From: Caenorhabditis remanei
Taxonomy: Eukaryota > Nematoda > Chromadorea > Rhabditida > Rhabditidae
DNA length: 64,000 nt
Assembly: GCF_010183535.1 (NCBI RefSeq)
Contig: NC_071329.1
Coordinates: 7,564,001 to 7,628,000 of the forward strand
Direction of reading: 5' to 3'
Shown here in pieces: positions 11,587-25,105 of this stretch. The stretch's first letter is position 1; the number at the start of each line of letters is the position of its first letter. The notes beneath the pieces are model-generated. The model did not search any database. It was not told the DNA's origin and was given only the letters and a program-made list of their open reading frames with translations. Position numbers and translations under genes: made by a program.

Positions 11587-14317
11587 ATGGATCAGAATGT
11601 AGCCGCAGCGGCGTGCAGCACCTCACCGATTCCGAGGCTTTCAAGGTTGGCGACCGATCGAATTGCAGAGCTCATTGAAAATGGTAAATCGGTTGAATTA
11701 TCTTGATCCATCTCAATCAACTCTCATTTCAGATTCTCTGCCAGAGTTCGATCACCAACTGGTAGCCTCGTGCAGTAACGACATCTTCGAGGTTCTCCGC
11801 CGGAAGAAGAGGCTCAATCATCGAACACTTCAGACGATGTGCAGCAGTTCGAATTTCCAAATCAATAAAATTGATTTGATGGGAAACAAGGTGGAACTGG
11901 AAGACCTGGAACTTTGCTCAAATCAAAACCTTGTCTCGTTCCGCCTTGGCGACATTGATTACTTCCCAAGTGAGTTTTAATTCTTTGCCAGTTTCGAGAA
12001 ATCAGAGTGACGTTTCTTTCTGAAATTCTCACACCATTTCAAGATGTCCAAACTCATTTGTTCCTTTCCTTTCAGACACAAACAAGATTCAAGTGGCAGA
12101 TGTACTCGATTTGGCACTCAACAAAACTTCACGCCAACAACTTCGACATCTCGATCTCAGTGGAAAACTCAGAATCACCTCCAACTGGCCGTTGTACGTG
12201 GCGAAGAAGCTTCCGCAGCTGGAGAGTCTTGCATTCGCGAATAGAAGCACTGCGAACGACACATTGGCTCTAATTGGTACGAATCTGAAGAGTCTTCGCT
12301 TCCTGGACATTTCAAGCACGTGCGTTACCGATATCTCGTGCATTGCGAGCCTCAAACAACTCGAAGTTCTCATTATGTATAACTTGAATATTCTGAAAGG
12401 AGACGTGACGGAGACGCTTTCGAATTTAACAAAGCTACGAGTACTGGATATTTCAAGGAAAGTGAACACAGACTTCTTGCAAGAAACATCACAAGATGCT
12501 CATCTCGATTTGGCACTTGGAATCTACAATCGATCAGTCGAAGCCATTGAAAGCGGAACATCAACACCATGGGCAGAATTGAGAGCCATTGACATGTCTG
12601 GGTTGAGTATCGTTCAGTTTGGAACCGATAGGGCGTTGGCTTTCGTTGAGAAGATTGTCGAAGCTCATCCGAAATTGGAGCAGATCAGTTTGCTTGGTAA
12701 GAAATCATTATGAATAATTTTCATAAATTTGATGAATTTTCAGCGACCCCACTCGACTCATCCCTCATCGAAATTCCAAATCGAAACCTTCAAGTGATCA
12801 ATACGGTGTCCCGGAAGTCTATTCTCCACGCATTGGAATATTACGCAAGCCTCGATAGACCAGCATTCATCACCCACACACTTCACTCTGTCTACTATCA
12901 ATTGCAATCTGGATATGACAAGTTTTCGCAAGAAGAGCTAAAAGAATGTCTCCGTCTCGTTTGTATTTCAATGCAACAAGGTCTTGCCACGTTGCCTGTT
13001 CAAATCGCTGGAAGCGCGTGTCTCTATCATCTTTGCAAAATGAAACGGATCAAGAGATTATCAGTGAAGGAGGTCATCAATTGTATCGAGAGATCACTTG
13101 ACGCCGCTGAGCAATATCGAACAATGACTCAACTTCAGAAGAACGTGTGGCTCACCATCTGCAATGACTATCTTCTCCATTTGGAAGGAATCGATTTCTA
13201 CCGTACTTGTAAAGTGGCTCTCGATACGATGCTGTTGAACAGAGATGCTAGTGTTGAGAGAATGACGATAGCTATTGTGTCAATTGTCACACCGAAAATG
13301 AGACCATCGGAAGCCAAGACATTGACGACAGACACCAAATATGTCTCGCATCTTGTCAAAATCATGAGAGATTACTTAGAAGCGTACACACGAGACTACC
13401 GACAGGGACATGAACGAGACAACGACAATGCTCTCTACACGTTGAAGTTCACTTTGAGCGCTCTTTGGAATCTTACTGACGAATGTGCGGAGACTTGCAA
13501 AGCATTCCTGGAGGCCGATGGTATCGAAACCGCATTCAAGATCCTCAAAGCATTCGATTACCACGGAAATGTACAAACGAAGGTTCTCGGTATTCTGAAC
13601 AATTTGTCTGAAGTCGAAGAGCTCCATATGGGTCAATTGTGCAAGTACGAGTATATTTCTGTTCTCATGTATGTTTTCAGACTCCTAAATTTTGAAAAAC
13701 TCATTTCTTCATTTTTCAGCTCATGCCTCGACGGTTTGTTCAATGAAGTCGATTCGAAAGGACGATACCGCGAAGTGGAACGATCGTACTTCGCCGCCGG
13801 AATTCTCGCCAATCTTCTGACAAACGGAAACGGATGGGAATGCGAAAAGCAAAGAGAGGATGCATGTGAGAAGCTACTGGAGCTCATCGAACAATACCCG
13901 TCTCTTCCTTCGGCCATGGTCTCCTACAAATCATTCATCCCATTCCGACGAATTGTTCAAGAGTCCAAATCGAATGGAGCGATCATGTGGTGTCTGTGGG
14001 GAGTCCATCACGTCTTACAGCATCGAGAGAAGAACAATGCTCCAACGTACGAGAAAGGGTGAGTTTAAATATTGGAAAAAATATATGAGAGTTTACCTAA
14101 TTTTAGTGATTTCAGATACATCGACATGTACATGGACTCTGGACTCGCCCCAATCGTTGAAGAAATGGCACGTGGCAATTCTCGACACATTCACAACATC
14201 GACATACGCGTCGTCCACCTTGCCAGAGACATCGTCGAAATCATCTCATCGGATTCTGTGTCGAGTTCAACCCCCTCCCCTGCTTCCAGCCCAATCACCC
14301 TTGCCTCCCGACATTAA
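11587..14317 (+). CDS. zyg-11: ZYG-11, CUL-2 ubiquitin ligase substrate receptor
   Basis: Exons 11587-11683, 11733-11969, 12076-12696, 12744-13668, 13720-14058 and 14116-14317 give 806 residues, close to the length known for the family. Residues about 100-380 form leucine-rich repeats ([24 protein letters not shown]), and about 400-770 are armadillo-like helices ([33 protein letters not shown]). This is the ZYG11/ZER1 architecture. Such proteins are receptors of CUL-2 RING ligases and bind N-terminal glycine degrons; in C. elegans ZYG-11 acts in meiosis II completion and early embryonic polarity. The next gene downstream, on the opposite strand, is hda-2, the same pairing I recall from C. elegans chromosome II, which favours zyg-11 over its paralogue zer-1. 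Confidence 0.92.
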
Positions 14318-14900
14318 TTTTATTCACTTTCTTGTTTGTTTTTGATTTTTATCTTCTTATCCCGCGTTTTCAATGTCCCATCCCTCCCACTTTCTACAGG
14401 TTTTTTCCAGTCAGATCGAAACCACATGTTTAATTTTCAGTACGGGTTCACACTCAATTTTTATCCGTTTTTCTTTCGTCCCTTTCCGCAATTAGATTGC
14501 CATTTAACTCACTATTTTGTTTTCGTTTGCCCCCTTCCCTGTAATATGTTTAACTGTAAATGTGATTATTTCTGTGAATATTGCATCGGTTGTTCCTGAT
14601 TCCTTCCTGTGTACTCTTCTCCCCACTACTCACAACTTTCTCATTCATTTCCATTAGTTTGCGGGTAACCTTCGGGAGTATCCGCTCATCTCCTTTTTGA
14701 CTAGTTTGTACACTTTGAAGTTATAATGTGAATGAACACTTTAGAACTCTAAAAATGTTAATTTACTTAAAATTTAAGAGATGTGAAGAATGTGAAAAGA
14801 AGGGAGATCGATATAAACAGATGGGAAAACACCGAAACGAATAATACATAACGTGATTATACCACAATGAAATATATAAAAACAACAAATTACACAAAAA
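14318..14900. other. Convergent 3' region between zyg-11 and hda-2
   Basis: The two genes converge here. The stretch must hold both 3' untranslated regions. It is pyrimidine-rich on the zyg-11 side. I see no further gene and no canonical AATAAA that stands out. Confidence 0.5.
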
Positions 14901-16515
14901 TCAAGGAATCCCGGGAATATTCAGGTTCTTCCGCCTGTCTTGATCTTCATATTTCTCCTCTTCAATAATATCCGATCGACTTCTTGGCGGGGCTAATTCA
15001 GATCCTTCGTAACCCCAATATTGCCCGATTCTTCGTGGATCTTGTCCAGGTGGAAATGCGGCGGCTGGCGATTTCGAACGTTCTTGCACAATGCATTCTT
15101 CTTCCATTTTCTCCGACACTTTGTATACTTCTCGCTCAATTGTCGACTGCGATTCTCTTTCATTTTCTTCAATCTGCTCTATCTCATCTAATCGAATTCC
15201 AACAATATTCTGCATTTGAACCGACGGAGCTCCTCGAATCATTCTCAAACATTCCAGCGTTTCCTGCTCAATCGATTGTAAATAAGCCGCTGAATTAGCG
15301 TCGGCCATTTTCGGTAGCAAATTTGGACGAAGAAGACGCGGAGTGAAGTAATGAGAGTAAAGTGATGTTCCAGGTATCTCATCTCCCATTCGAAGTCCCA
15401 AAATTACACCTGTTTCGAGTGCCCAACATCGAGCAACATTACGAAGAGTGTACCCACCGCCACCGAGAACCATCAGGGGTTTTCCGAGACTTTTCACGTA
15501 TTTCACGGCTCGAGCGTGGCCATTGAATCTAAAAATTGGAAAATAAAATCAATAATTCTTTATAGAATAACTCACGATAAAGCGAATTGCCCCAATCGAT
15601 CTTCACATAAAGAATCAGATCCACATTGAAGAACAATCGCTTCTGGATTGAAGTTCTCATCGACACTGCTAATAATACTTTCGAATAGCTTCACGTAAGG
15701 TTCATCTCTTATCGCAGCCATAAGTGGAACATTAATTGCGAAATACTTTCCAGGTCCAACACCTTTATCCATAATACTTCCAGATCCAGGAAAATAATTT
15801 CCGAATCTGTGAAACGAGACAGTCATGACTCTATCAGAATTGTTGAATGCTTCTTGTACTCCGTCTCCGTGATGTATGTCAATATCAATATATAGAACTC
15901 GTTTGTGATATTTCAGCAATTCAAGAATGCCCAAAACAATATCATTAACATAACAAAAACCAGAAGCTTCTGATCGTTTCGCATGATGAAGTCCACCGGG
16001 CCAATTGATAACAGTGTCATTCATTCCATGATTCAATCGACGAGCTCCTTCAACAGAACCACCCGAATATAGTGTACAATAATCCCAGATTCCAGCGAAA
16101 AGTGGACAATCTTCTCCAATATTAAACTTTCGTAATACTTCATCGGGCATCGTCAATGCTAGTTTTGGAGTGACAGTTTGTAAGAAATTGACATAATCTT
16201 GTGAGTGAAACACTGCAATATCTTCTGCTTCTAGTTTCGGTGATTCGACTATCGTCATGTATTTGGCCATCTCGTAGGAAACAACTAAATCGTTGCAAAC
16301 TACCAATCGTTGTGGTTTCATCGGATGGAGTTGACCTGGAAATTCAAGTGTTTTGGAATGTTTTAAAAGTCGATAATCTCGTTCACACCATAATGGAAAT
16401 GCCCGACGTCTGGGTGGAAATAATATGCAACATTCCTTTTCACAACGTCGACACCATCCGGTTCGATCTCTTGATCGTCATCGTCGAATAGTGAAATAGG
16501 CCTTTCTGATGCCAT
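14901..16515 (-). CDS. hda-2: HDA-2, class I histone deacetylase
   Basis: The protein removes acetyl groups from histone lysines through a zinc site in the nucleus. Exons in transcript order: 16515-16389, 16335-15576, 15528-14901; 504 residues. The deacetylase domain spans about residues 20-350. Visible active-site elements are GGLHHAKRSEASGFCYVND, the zinc ligands in YIDIDIHHGDG, the third ligand in QCGSDSLCEDRLG, and the tyrosine loop GGGGYTLRNVARCW; all look intact. The first exon encodes an acidic start (LFDDDDQEIEPDG) and VAYYFHPDVGHFHYG, matching class I enzymes. The C-terminal about 130 residues are charged and low in complexity. The neighbouring zyg-11 and swsn-7 match the C. elegans hda-2 locus as I recall it. 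The first intron is 53 bp and the second 47 bp. Confidence 0.93.
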
Positions 16516-17266
16516 ACTTTAGGGTTACACCCTATTAAATATTATCATTAATTTCATGTTTCTGACATTTTAGATTTGAAAGTATAACCAAAAAGTCTAC
16601 AACTTCGTCTGAAAAATCGTCCGAATTGTGCAAAGAATTGAGATTTTATTGGATTAAAAAGAGAATGAAAGTCGGAATTTTATTGGATGCCGAGGAGATA
16701 GAGAGGACTGAATATGTGGATTGATGAACATGAAAATTTAAGGTTAATAAATACAGTAAAACAATCAAACATATTCTCGAAGCATAACGTAGAATAACGA
16801 GAGAATAAAGGAGATGTTGAGAGAGAAGATCTTTTGTGGTTTCTTAAAAATCAAGTCGACCGTGTTTTGGAATATATTGAATACAGAAAATGTTAGAGAG
16901 AGCCGGAATAGAGAAACGGAGCAGGAGATGGAGAAGGAGAACGAGAGAATGAAGGAACGACCCGTGTATGTTCCAATGTTTCACCAATATTGTGTGTTCA
17001 GAAAATTGACAGATAAATTAGATTACTGATTTTGCGATTTCCCCTAATAGTACAAAGTATAAAGTAATTGACCGGTGGCGCTGCCCGCTACGATCGTGTT
17101 GAATGATGTAGATTTGACAAAAAAATAAACAGAAAAACACACACACAAAAATAAGTGAAAGTGAAAAAAGAGGTAATGGACCACAGAAGGATGGGATGAC
17201 AAACAATGCGAATAACAAGGTGTAGAAAAAGGTTAAGTTTGAAGAAGAAACCCGCGTGGAAAACTT
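16516..17266. other. Spacer between swsn-7 and hda-2
   Basis: About 750 bp separate the swsn-7 stop from the hda-2 start, both on the minus strand. It must contain the swsn-7 3' untranslated region and the hda-2 promoter. The distance is longer than the usual 100-400 bp of nematode operons, and no clear acceptor precedes the hda-2 start. I see no gene in it. Confidence 0.5.
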
Positions 17267-20200
17267 CTAAATTCCAGCGCCAGCGCGGAGTGGTGTAGTT
17301 TGAACTAATGGAGATGGTTGTGTTGGAAGGTGTTGCTGAATCGTCTGATGGCGATGTGAAGGGCTAACGAATGGTGCGGGAGAAGATGTGGACGGCTAAA
17401 AACAATTTGAATAAACGTGATCCCAGACAGGATGCGATCAAGCACGAACTTTATCAGGGGTTGCCGTAAATGAGGAGAAATTTAACATCCGATTTACAGG
17501 TGCTATTGGCCTGTTGACCGCACTCGGTTTTCTGAATGGTGTCTTCATCGTCGTTGTTGGAGTCGGCGAGTCAGGAACAGTGGGAAGCTGCGAGGAGCTT
17601 CCACCCATCGATGACAGAGAAGCTGACGATGGAGCTTGTGACAATGACTTCTGTTGTTCCTCTTCAGCCGAAGGGGTTTGATGCAATTCGGACAGCAATT
17701 GACAAAGGGCATGGGAGCTTTCTAATCGGGACAACGCCAGCACACATATGTGGGATTCGTGACGGCGGAGCTTTCTGAAAAAAAAAGTATAACTTGTATA
17801 TTGTATTTCAAAAGTTAACTTACTGTCTTCCATCAGATGAGTATCTTGCAAGATTTCTCAGAATAAGACAACTCGTCAACCGGATGCTCTTCGTCACTGG
17901 TCCTTCAGGCTCCTCAGTGAGTTCACGAGTCAAAAAGTTCAGAGCGTGTCTTCTGATGGCTTCATATGCTGCATTCTTAGCGTATCCTGGATGATTACTC
18001 AAGTCACGTGGCACAATATCCGGACGTTGCATAGGTCGAGCAATAGCAGTTCCATCTCTTCTCTTTTGAGCACCTAATTTCAGTTGTGTCTCATTGCAAT
18101 GCGTATCTTGTATATGAGTGATGAGTGACCAACGATTACGTGGTGTTGGATCACAACATCCATTCCAGCGACACAAAAGACGGAGATCCTCTGCTACGTG
18201 ATCTTCGGATAAGTGCTTGAGAACATGAGAAGAGGAGGAATAGTACAATGAACAGCAATCCCAATCACACATGTAATCGGTTACCGTCGACGCGACAGGG
18301 ACACATTTTCGTTTCGTAGTTTCAAGATCAGTGGATACTTCTTTTGAAGCCTCCTCTTCTTTTTCCTTTTCAACTTCCTCTCCTTCATCTGTTTCTTTCA
18401 CTGAATCTTCCTTCGTCTCTTCTTTATCTTCTCCTTCTTTATTCCCATTACATACTGGATCTCCATTCATCTTCTCCAAATCACCATTACACGCAGCCGC
18501 TACCGCAACAATATGAGCAGCACGACTTGCCACAGACTCCTTCTTTGGTTTCGAGTGTCCGTTGCACATTCCGTTCACTTTTTCAGTTTCTTCTTTCATG
18601 TTGTCCGATTCGTTCTGAAAAATTAATTTTACTGGTTTTGAAACATATTCTTAAGGTTGTTAACTGAAACTGAAAATTAAGTAGTGAAAATAAAAATGAA
18701 GGAGATAAAGGGATTCAGGAGCTAAAAATCACCACACTACTCGTTGCGGGGTGTAAGTGACACCGGAACCAGATTAATAAAAAGAAACTGAAAGAAGCAC
18801 ACACCACAAACTGATCGTGAATCTCAATCGACACTTCCTTTCCTTCCGTTTGAGTATTTTCGATTCCGTCGAACAGTTCTGCCGCTTTGATCGGTTCCTG
18901 ACACACTTCAATTGTTCCGTTCGTCATCGGATGTGCCTAGAAAGGAAAAGAGAGGCATTGAAAACCCAGTAATTTCATGCGACATGCATTCGAGACAACA
19001 GAAATTCAAAAATACCTTTTCTTCTTTCTTCTCTACATCAGAAGATGGAGCAGCTACATCTACCGACGATTCTTGCTGATCCTCTACTTTCGGTGTCTTC
19101 TCCTTTTTCTCTTCTTTGTTTTGTTCAATGGTAATCTTCGTAGACTGCTTAGACTGCTCAACTGGTTCAGTAGATTCCCTGAAATGTCTCTAATAATTAT
19201 TATTCTCAAAATTTCTCGAGATAAACATACGTTGCGTGTCCATTAACTAACACACCATTTTCGACAGGTGGTTCAGGCTCTGACATCAACATTTTTCTCA
19301 TCAAAGGATTCGAATCTACTTGTGGTGTGGGCATCGGTGTTTGAGAAGAACCTGCTGGAGCGAGACGGTGCGGCCGAACTAGGCGAATTCCTTGAGCGAC
19401 AATCATAACCCCGTTTGGAGCCATTCGAAAATTCACATCCGGATACAAGTTCTTCATAACTCCACTGAACATCGCGAGACTTCCACTCATCGAATGATAC
19501 AGATTTCTGAGATCATCCACGTAAGCAGCATACAGCTCTCCACGTGCAGTCGACATCGCTGGCTCAAACACACAGTTTTGTTTTATCCACCTCTCTGTCA
19601 GCTGTTCAAGTTGACTGTCTCCCGGGGTAGCAGATGGAGCAATCGGACGGACGGTAATATTTCCACTGCGACGATCGAACCTCAATCCATTCGATTGGGG
19701 ATATCCACCTTGAGAATGATGTTGACTATGTTGTTCTCGATTCATTTGCTCTCTTTGTACTTGTTGAAGTGCAAGATTATTCTGTATAACTTGCCGAACA
19801 GTCATCGGAGGTGCTTGTGCTGCAGGAGTTCCTTGATGACTCATTTGTTGATGATGATTATGCTGTGGATGGTGATTGTGACTTGGGCCTGGCTGCATAC
19901 GAGCATTCGGATGATGTCCTCCTCCATATTGTTGATTCATTTGAGGGTGTGGCACTTGATGAATTTGTGCTTGCTGGGGATGGGCAGCGGGTTGTTGGAA
20001 ATTCGGTTGATACTCGACAACTTTCATTCCAGCTAGACCGGCAGGACCGAATGAGACAGCTTCCAGTGTTGCCATAGAGACCAATTGTTGAATTGCTTTC
20101 GCCGACTCGGACAACATATCACAAGCGGCGTCACCCATTTCCGAGATTTGGTAGAGGCATTCGAGAGTGTAGACACACATCATAATGTCTTTCACTCCGA

Positions 20201-21687
20201 CAATTTCAAATATATGAGCTATCGTTTCGGGCTTCAACCAGTCACAAATGATTGATTCGTTGCCTTCGAAACCGCAAAGGCCAGTCAAAATTTCCAAAGA
20301 TCGTATAAGTTTGAACTTGTCCATACTGAATATTCCATCAGTGATTATGCGAAGTATTGCGTGTTGAGAAATGTATACCAGTGTTTTGTCGGCGAGATCG
20401 ATCTGAAATTTCAAAAATTAACAATTAATTATTGAAAAATAAATCATTTCAGGTTTCAAAGACTCACACATTTGAAAAAATGTTTTCGTGTGAAATCTAT
20501 CAGGAAAAATGTTAATTTATCGATAACTCACATCAGTTGCCAAGTTACTAAGAGCATCAAGAGCAGCAACATAAAGCGGAGACCATTTGCAAGATGCGCA
20601 CATAATCAGGAATTTCATAACCGGCCATGTCTTAACAATAGTGACTCGATTGGCAGACTCAAATGACAGGTTTCGAATTATCGTTGTGACTTGATTGAGA
20701 CGCCAACATCTCGAATCTTTTACATTAAATGCGTTGGAGACGGAAGTGAAGAATTCATCGTCGTCTTCAACGTATTCTGATTCGATTTCTCGATCCAAAA
20801 ACGTCATTAACAAATCCAATGGAACACCAGAAGACGCCCAGAAGCTTCGGAAGTTATGGCGTGTGCTTCTTTTCCAGTCTTGTCCTAATTCCAACATTGT
20901 CTTGTCATCTTCTGAAATAAAATAATTTCAGAAAATTCACAAATAGAATTTTGCGAACAATCTACTTTTTATGAAGAAAATCAATATATTATTTTTTGGT
21001 TAGAAAAAACTTACCATCATAGACACCCGTATGCGCAACCAGCAAGGTAAGAAGTGTCGGTGCATGACTTATTCTCAATTGTTTCGGACCCGCGTGTGAT
21101 AATAGCATACAGACATTCATTGCAAAATCAATTTCATTCGGTAGTCCTGATATCAACGATTTTGTGAGTCTGGCATAGTCCGGATCATTGATAATTTGTC
21201 CTCTTTCATCTCTCAGTTGCTGATCCAAATGATTTCGATTATAACTGATCGGACAGTCATTGGTGGCGAAGAACGATGTGGCATTTCTCCCACGACTTCT
21301 CGACATTTCATTATCCACATAATCATCAACATCGCCGATAGTTTCAACTTGTTCGAATTTTGATAAATACCTCATATAGATAATTTTGATAGCATGATCA
21401 CCACACAAAATATCGTCTTTACAACCAAACATCTCTGCGATATCGGACCATTTATCACCAGCGGCCACTTTTTGCCAACCACCCAATGCCATCACGGTGT
21501 CGTAAAGACGATAGAGATTCACTTCGACTCCTTGAACATGTGGAAGTTTCAGTTGTGCATTCCATCGCCTTTTATAAAACATTCGGAGACTGTTGTAGAA
21601 TTCGGCCATCTTTCTTTGTTTCTCCGGCGGATCTGTCAATTTGTCAATGTAGAGCTCTAGCTCGGATTTCCGTTTTCGACTCTCCAT
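17267..21687 (-). CDS. swsn-7: SWSN-7, ARID2/BAF200-like SWI/SNF subunit
   Basis: A subunit of the PBAF-type chromatin remodeller. Exons in transcript order: 21687-21015, 20911-20532, 20402-19231, 19178-19016, 18936-18805, 18614-17824, 17774-17450, 17395-17267; 1,254 residues. The ARID DNA-binding domain lies at about residues 15-120 (VEVNLYRLYDTVMALGGWQKV). A His/Gln-rich linker (HNHHPQHNHHQQ) precedes an RFX-type winged-helix segment at about 620-710 (LTERWIKQNCVFEP). An acidic Lys/Glu-rich stretch then leads to two C-terminal C2H2-like fingers near 955-1015 (CDWDCC...H, CRWNGC...H). This order is that of ARID2. The final exon encodes a Pro/Ser/Gln-rich tail. A TTTTTTTTCAG acceptor about 15 bp before the start suggests spliced-leader addition. 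Position next to hda-2 agrees with the C. elegans locus. Confidence 0.92.
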
Positions 21688-24211
21688 TTTTCTGTGTGTG
21701 GCTCTGAAAAAAAAGAAATATAGAAATATTTAACAAATTATGAAGAACGGAGAAGTAACAACGGAGAAAGACTTTTATCTGGGAAACAAATCACGAAAAC
21801 TATTTTATATGAAAACTTTTGATTGAGAGAACAAAAGGTAATTTTAGAGGTAAAATTTAAATTTTATGGAAAAGCAGCTTTTCAAAAGCTTCATATTCAG
21901 TTTATTTTTGAGTTCAACATGTTAAATGCAGATGTTTAACGAGTGAAATTCAGACATGCGCACAACACCACGGAGCGGGAATTCAAAATTAGAGAGATTT
22001 TCATTTCATAGAAATTCTATGTTTTCACTCAAAACTAATGTCTTGGAATATAGAATGCAATAACTTGTCTAATATACTAACGCAAATACTAATCTCACAT
22101 TGAAGCTTGCAGCACCTTTGCGACGAACAAAAACAACGGAAAGCAGATTGAATAAACAGCAATTGGGGGATAGAGGACAGGTGGTGGTAGTAAAAGCGAT
22201 TCTCAATTGGTAGTCTGGTCTTCTCAGAAGTAATCATCTTCTTCTTCGTCAAAAAATATCAGACTGCGGTAGCCACAACTGGTATTTCACGCCAAGGTGT
22301 TGGGTACAAAAATTCGGATGTGAGATTCTTATAGGTTTCAAAATGTGTGAGAGACGCAGACATTGGGACTTCTCCCCGCGAATTTCAAATTCACTTGCTT
22401 TCATTTCTCGTCTCTTTCTTCTTTCAACTGGCACCTTCTCACCCTACTGCGACTCTTCAAACTGTATTTTTGTGTGAAAGCGGAAAATGAACAGATAGAG
22501 GAGGAGAAGGAAAAGAAGAAGGAGGCGGGGTTGGGTCAGTGGGAAGAAGAGAGAAGCGAGAGAATTATTTGAACGCGTGCCCCTACATATGAATGCGACT
22601 AGCGGGGTGGCGGTGTGGGGCCCCGCCGTGCTGATACGCGGGCGAAGGGCGCGCGGGCAACAACCGCAAAATTCAAATACCTGCACTGCAGCACACCCCG
22701 GCCTGCGAAAAAGAAGAAGTAGGGAGAAGGGAGATTGTAGACTTCAGAAACGGGTTACGAGCGCTGCGTGCGTGCGTCGCGGTCCAAGGAGGAAAGGAAC
22801 AGAGGGGTAGTGCAGGCCAGACCAAGCAGTGAGTGTTTTGTGTGTGCGTGCTGTGTGAGCGATTGATCGACAGACCGCGAGAGACAGCAGGCAGTCAGGG
22901 AGGCCAGGGTCGCTTGGTCATTGCTTTCGTGTGTGTCTCCGTGTGTGTGTCCCCCTTTTTGTCCAGTGAAGAGACGGAGAAAATACGCTCTGTTGCAAAC
23001 GCTTATTATACCACATTTATATGCCAAGGCACGGTGATTTTTTCGCTACATTTCCCGTTGACAAATTTTCGCCCCATGGTGCGCGGAAAAATGGGCGGGG
23101 CTAAGGATGCAACCCCGCGGCACAGAAAACTGAGGTTAAATAATTGCAGTAGAAGTGCAGACAAAGTGTTATGAAAAGTGTTCGTTTGGAAACAAAAAAT
23201 GGTAGATAACTCAACAATCGTTCGAAAAACGAATTTCTGTTATCAAAACAGAAAGTTTTAACTGGAAAACATCTAAAATTTGAGATTGCTACTGTATTCA
23301 TCTGTTCTTCGGTGATAAGAAGCGTAAAAAGTGCAATTCTATAATCAATTCACCTTCTAATTACGTTTTCAAGACATCTGGAAGATAATCTGATAAATTA
23401 AATGTTGTAAATTCTAAAACATTTACAATCACACAGGAGAGATCGTACAAATCGTGCAAAATGGTGAATCATGAAGTAACGGATTGGGAAGAAGCAAATT
23501 GGGAAGTGAAGAATCGCGAAGAACGCTTTTTCGCAAGTTCCAGTGTTTGAAAGAAACGAAAAGTAAATAATGTTCAGTTTAGTTTAGTTATTTAGCTTTT
23601 AAACGCAGTTTTTTCAGGCTGATTTTATGAAAATTTGCTTCGCGAAAATTTTCCGGCACGACGGTACATCGAGTGAAGTTCTCCATTAAAAGTGTAAATA
23701 ATTACATAATACACTTTCAAATTACAGTTTTCTTATTTCCGACACTGAAATTATCAAAAAAGGCTTCTTCTCGATTCGCTTCTTCCAGATCCGTTTCTTC
23801 CCGATAGACCGTTCTTTCCCGATTTGTACGTTCTCACACAAGAACAGTTTTTGTGAAAACAAAATAAAAAATCTCCATGATTCTTCATAAAACGGCTGAA
23901 AATGCTCCCAGTCGTTTGAAACATACTATGGTTCATTTCAATCCCACTGAATTAGATTTTTGGACGATTTTCGTGACTTTTCCATTTTTATTACTGAGAT
24001 CTCACAAAAACCTGAATAACTTTTTTGACAGACTCGTTCTGAAAAACTGGAATACAGATTTGAAATCAGTGGAAAATTTCCGTTCTAGTGATATAAGTCT
24101 CGACCCATAACTCCATTTCTTTCCCTAGTTAAATTACACGTAAAAGCTGAGCTTCTTCGTGCGCTGCCTCAAATCTAGGCCATTTCAAAAACTAGGCCAT
24201 CGGGTTTTAAT
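21688..24211. other. swsn-7 upstream region with a GC-rich island
   Basis: Gene-free. Between about 22570 and 23110 the DNA is clearly richer in G and C than its surroundings (runs such as CGGGCGAAGGGCGCGCGGGC), followed by an alternating GTGTGTGT-rich stretch around 22920-22950. This could be a promoter island. From 23180 on it turns AT-rich and contains degenerate dispersed words such as TAGGCCA (24176-24200). Confidence 0.5.
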
Positions 24212-24485
24212 TTCAGAAGAATCTCGTTTTCTATATGAAGGAGTTATCAAAATGACTAGAATTTTTTTCTACAGAAACTAGATCTAAATAAAAATTTCCT
24301 ATGGAAGGTTTTTTTCAATTTATGGATTCTTTTTTTTTAAAACCTCATCAAAGTTTGTGGAAGAGAAATTAACACTGACGATTGTGACTTCAGAAGAATC
24401 TCGTTTTCTATATGAAGGAGTTATCAAAATGACTAGAATTTTTTTCTACAGAAACTAGATCGAAATAGAAATTTCCTATGGAAGG
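24212..24485. repeat. Direct repeat, two ~97-bp copies
   Basis: 24212-24308 and 24389-24485 are near identical direct copies offset by 177 bp. Both begin TTCAGAAGAATCTCG, contain GAAGGAGTTATCAAAATGAC and end in CCTATGGAAGG. They probably derive from a local tandem duplication or two halves of a dispersed repeat. Confidence 0.75.
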
Positions 24486-24926
24486 GTTTTTTGAAAATTT
24501 TGATTTTAGTTTTTTATATAGCTGATAAAAGATTATGGCAGAGAAAATTACACTGCATTGTCCGGCGGAGCGCATTCGCCTCACGGGGTCGTGGCCTAGC
24601 GAGAAGCAAAAATATGGAAGAAAAACCCAAATTTAATGTAGGGAAAAAATCACCGTGCAAGGGAACATCTGCTCAACCGGAAATTTGAAACCATTCGACT
24701 CCAAAAATAGCAGTTGAGGAGGGCACTAAAATAGGCTTAGGCCTATATAAATTTTCAGGTTCTAACAGAAGTATGTTAGAAATCCGGTTTTCGATTCAAT
24801 TTTCAACAACTTATTTTCTGAAAATTGGTTCTGAGAACGAAGGATTAAAAACTGAAGCATATAAATATTTCTTGACGAACTTCAGCAGATTAATAACTAT
24901 TTTCAATCAATAATGCGATAGTTGAT

Positions 24927-25105
24927 TATTATGAATTCATTTTTATCTGTGCATGAGAAGTCCGCGCCGCACTCACGCGGCAGCCACGCCCATTTCTTGC
25001 GGCAGTGTTCAAAAATTGAACGCAACGTTAAAATCGGGGTGGGCGTGGCCGCCGCGTGAGTGCGGCGCGGACTTCTCATGCACAGATAAAAATGAATTCA
25101 TAATA
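24927..25105. repeat. GC-rich hairpin element, 66-bp arms (MITE-like)
   Basis: 24927-24992 and 25040-25105 are inverted copies with about one mismatch, around a 47-bp loop. The arms carry AAGTCCGCGCCGCACTCACG and are far richer in GC than the flanking AT-rich DNA. The ends begin TATTATGAATTC, so a TA target site is possible, as for Tc1/mariner-derived MITEs; the family is inference. Confidence 0.8.

Noticed and set aside
14984..15298. Plus-strand frame over the hda-2 C-terminal exon
   Set aside because: Shadow of the deacetylase coding sequence on the other strand.
14901..21687. swsn-7 and hda-2 as an operon
   Set aside because: The gap is about 750 bp and no acceptor-like site precedes the hda-2 start, so the evidence is too weak.
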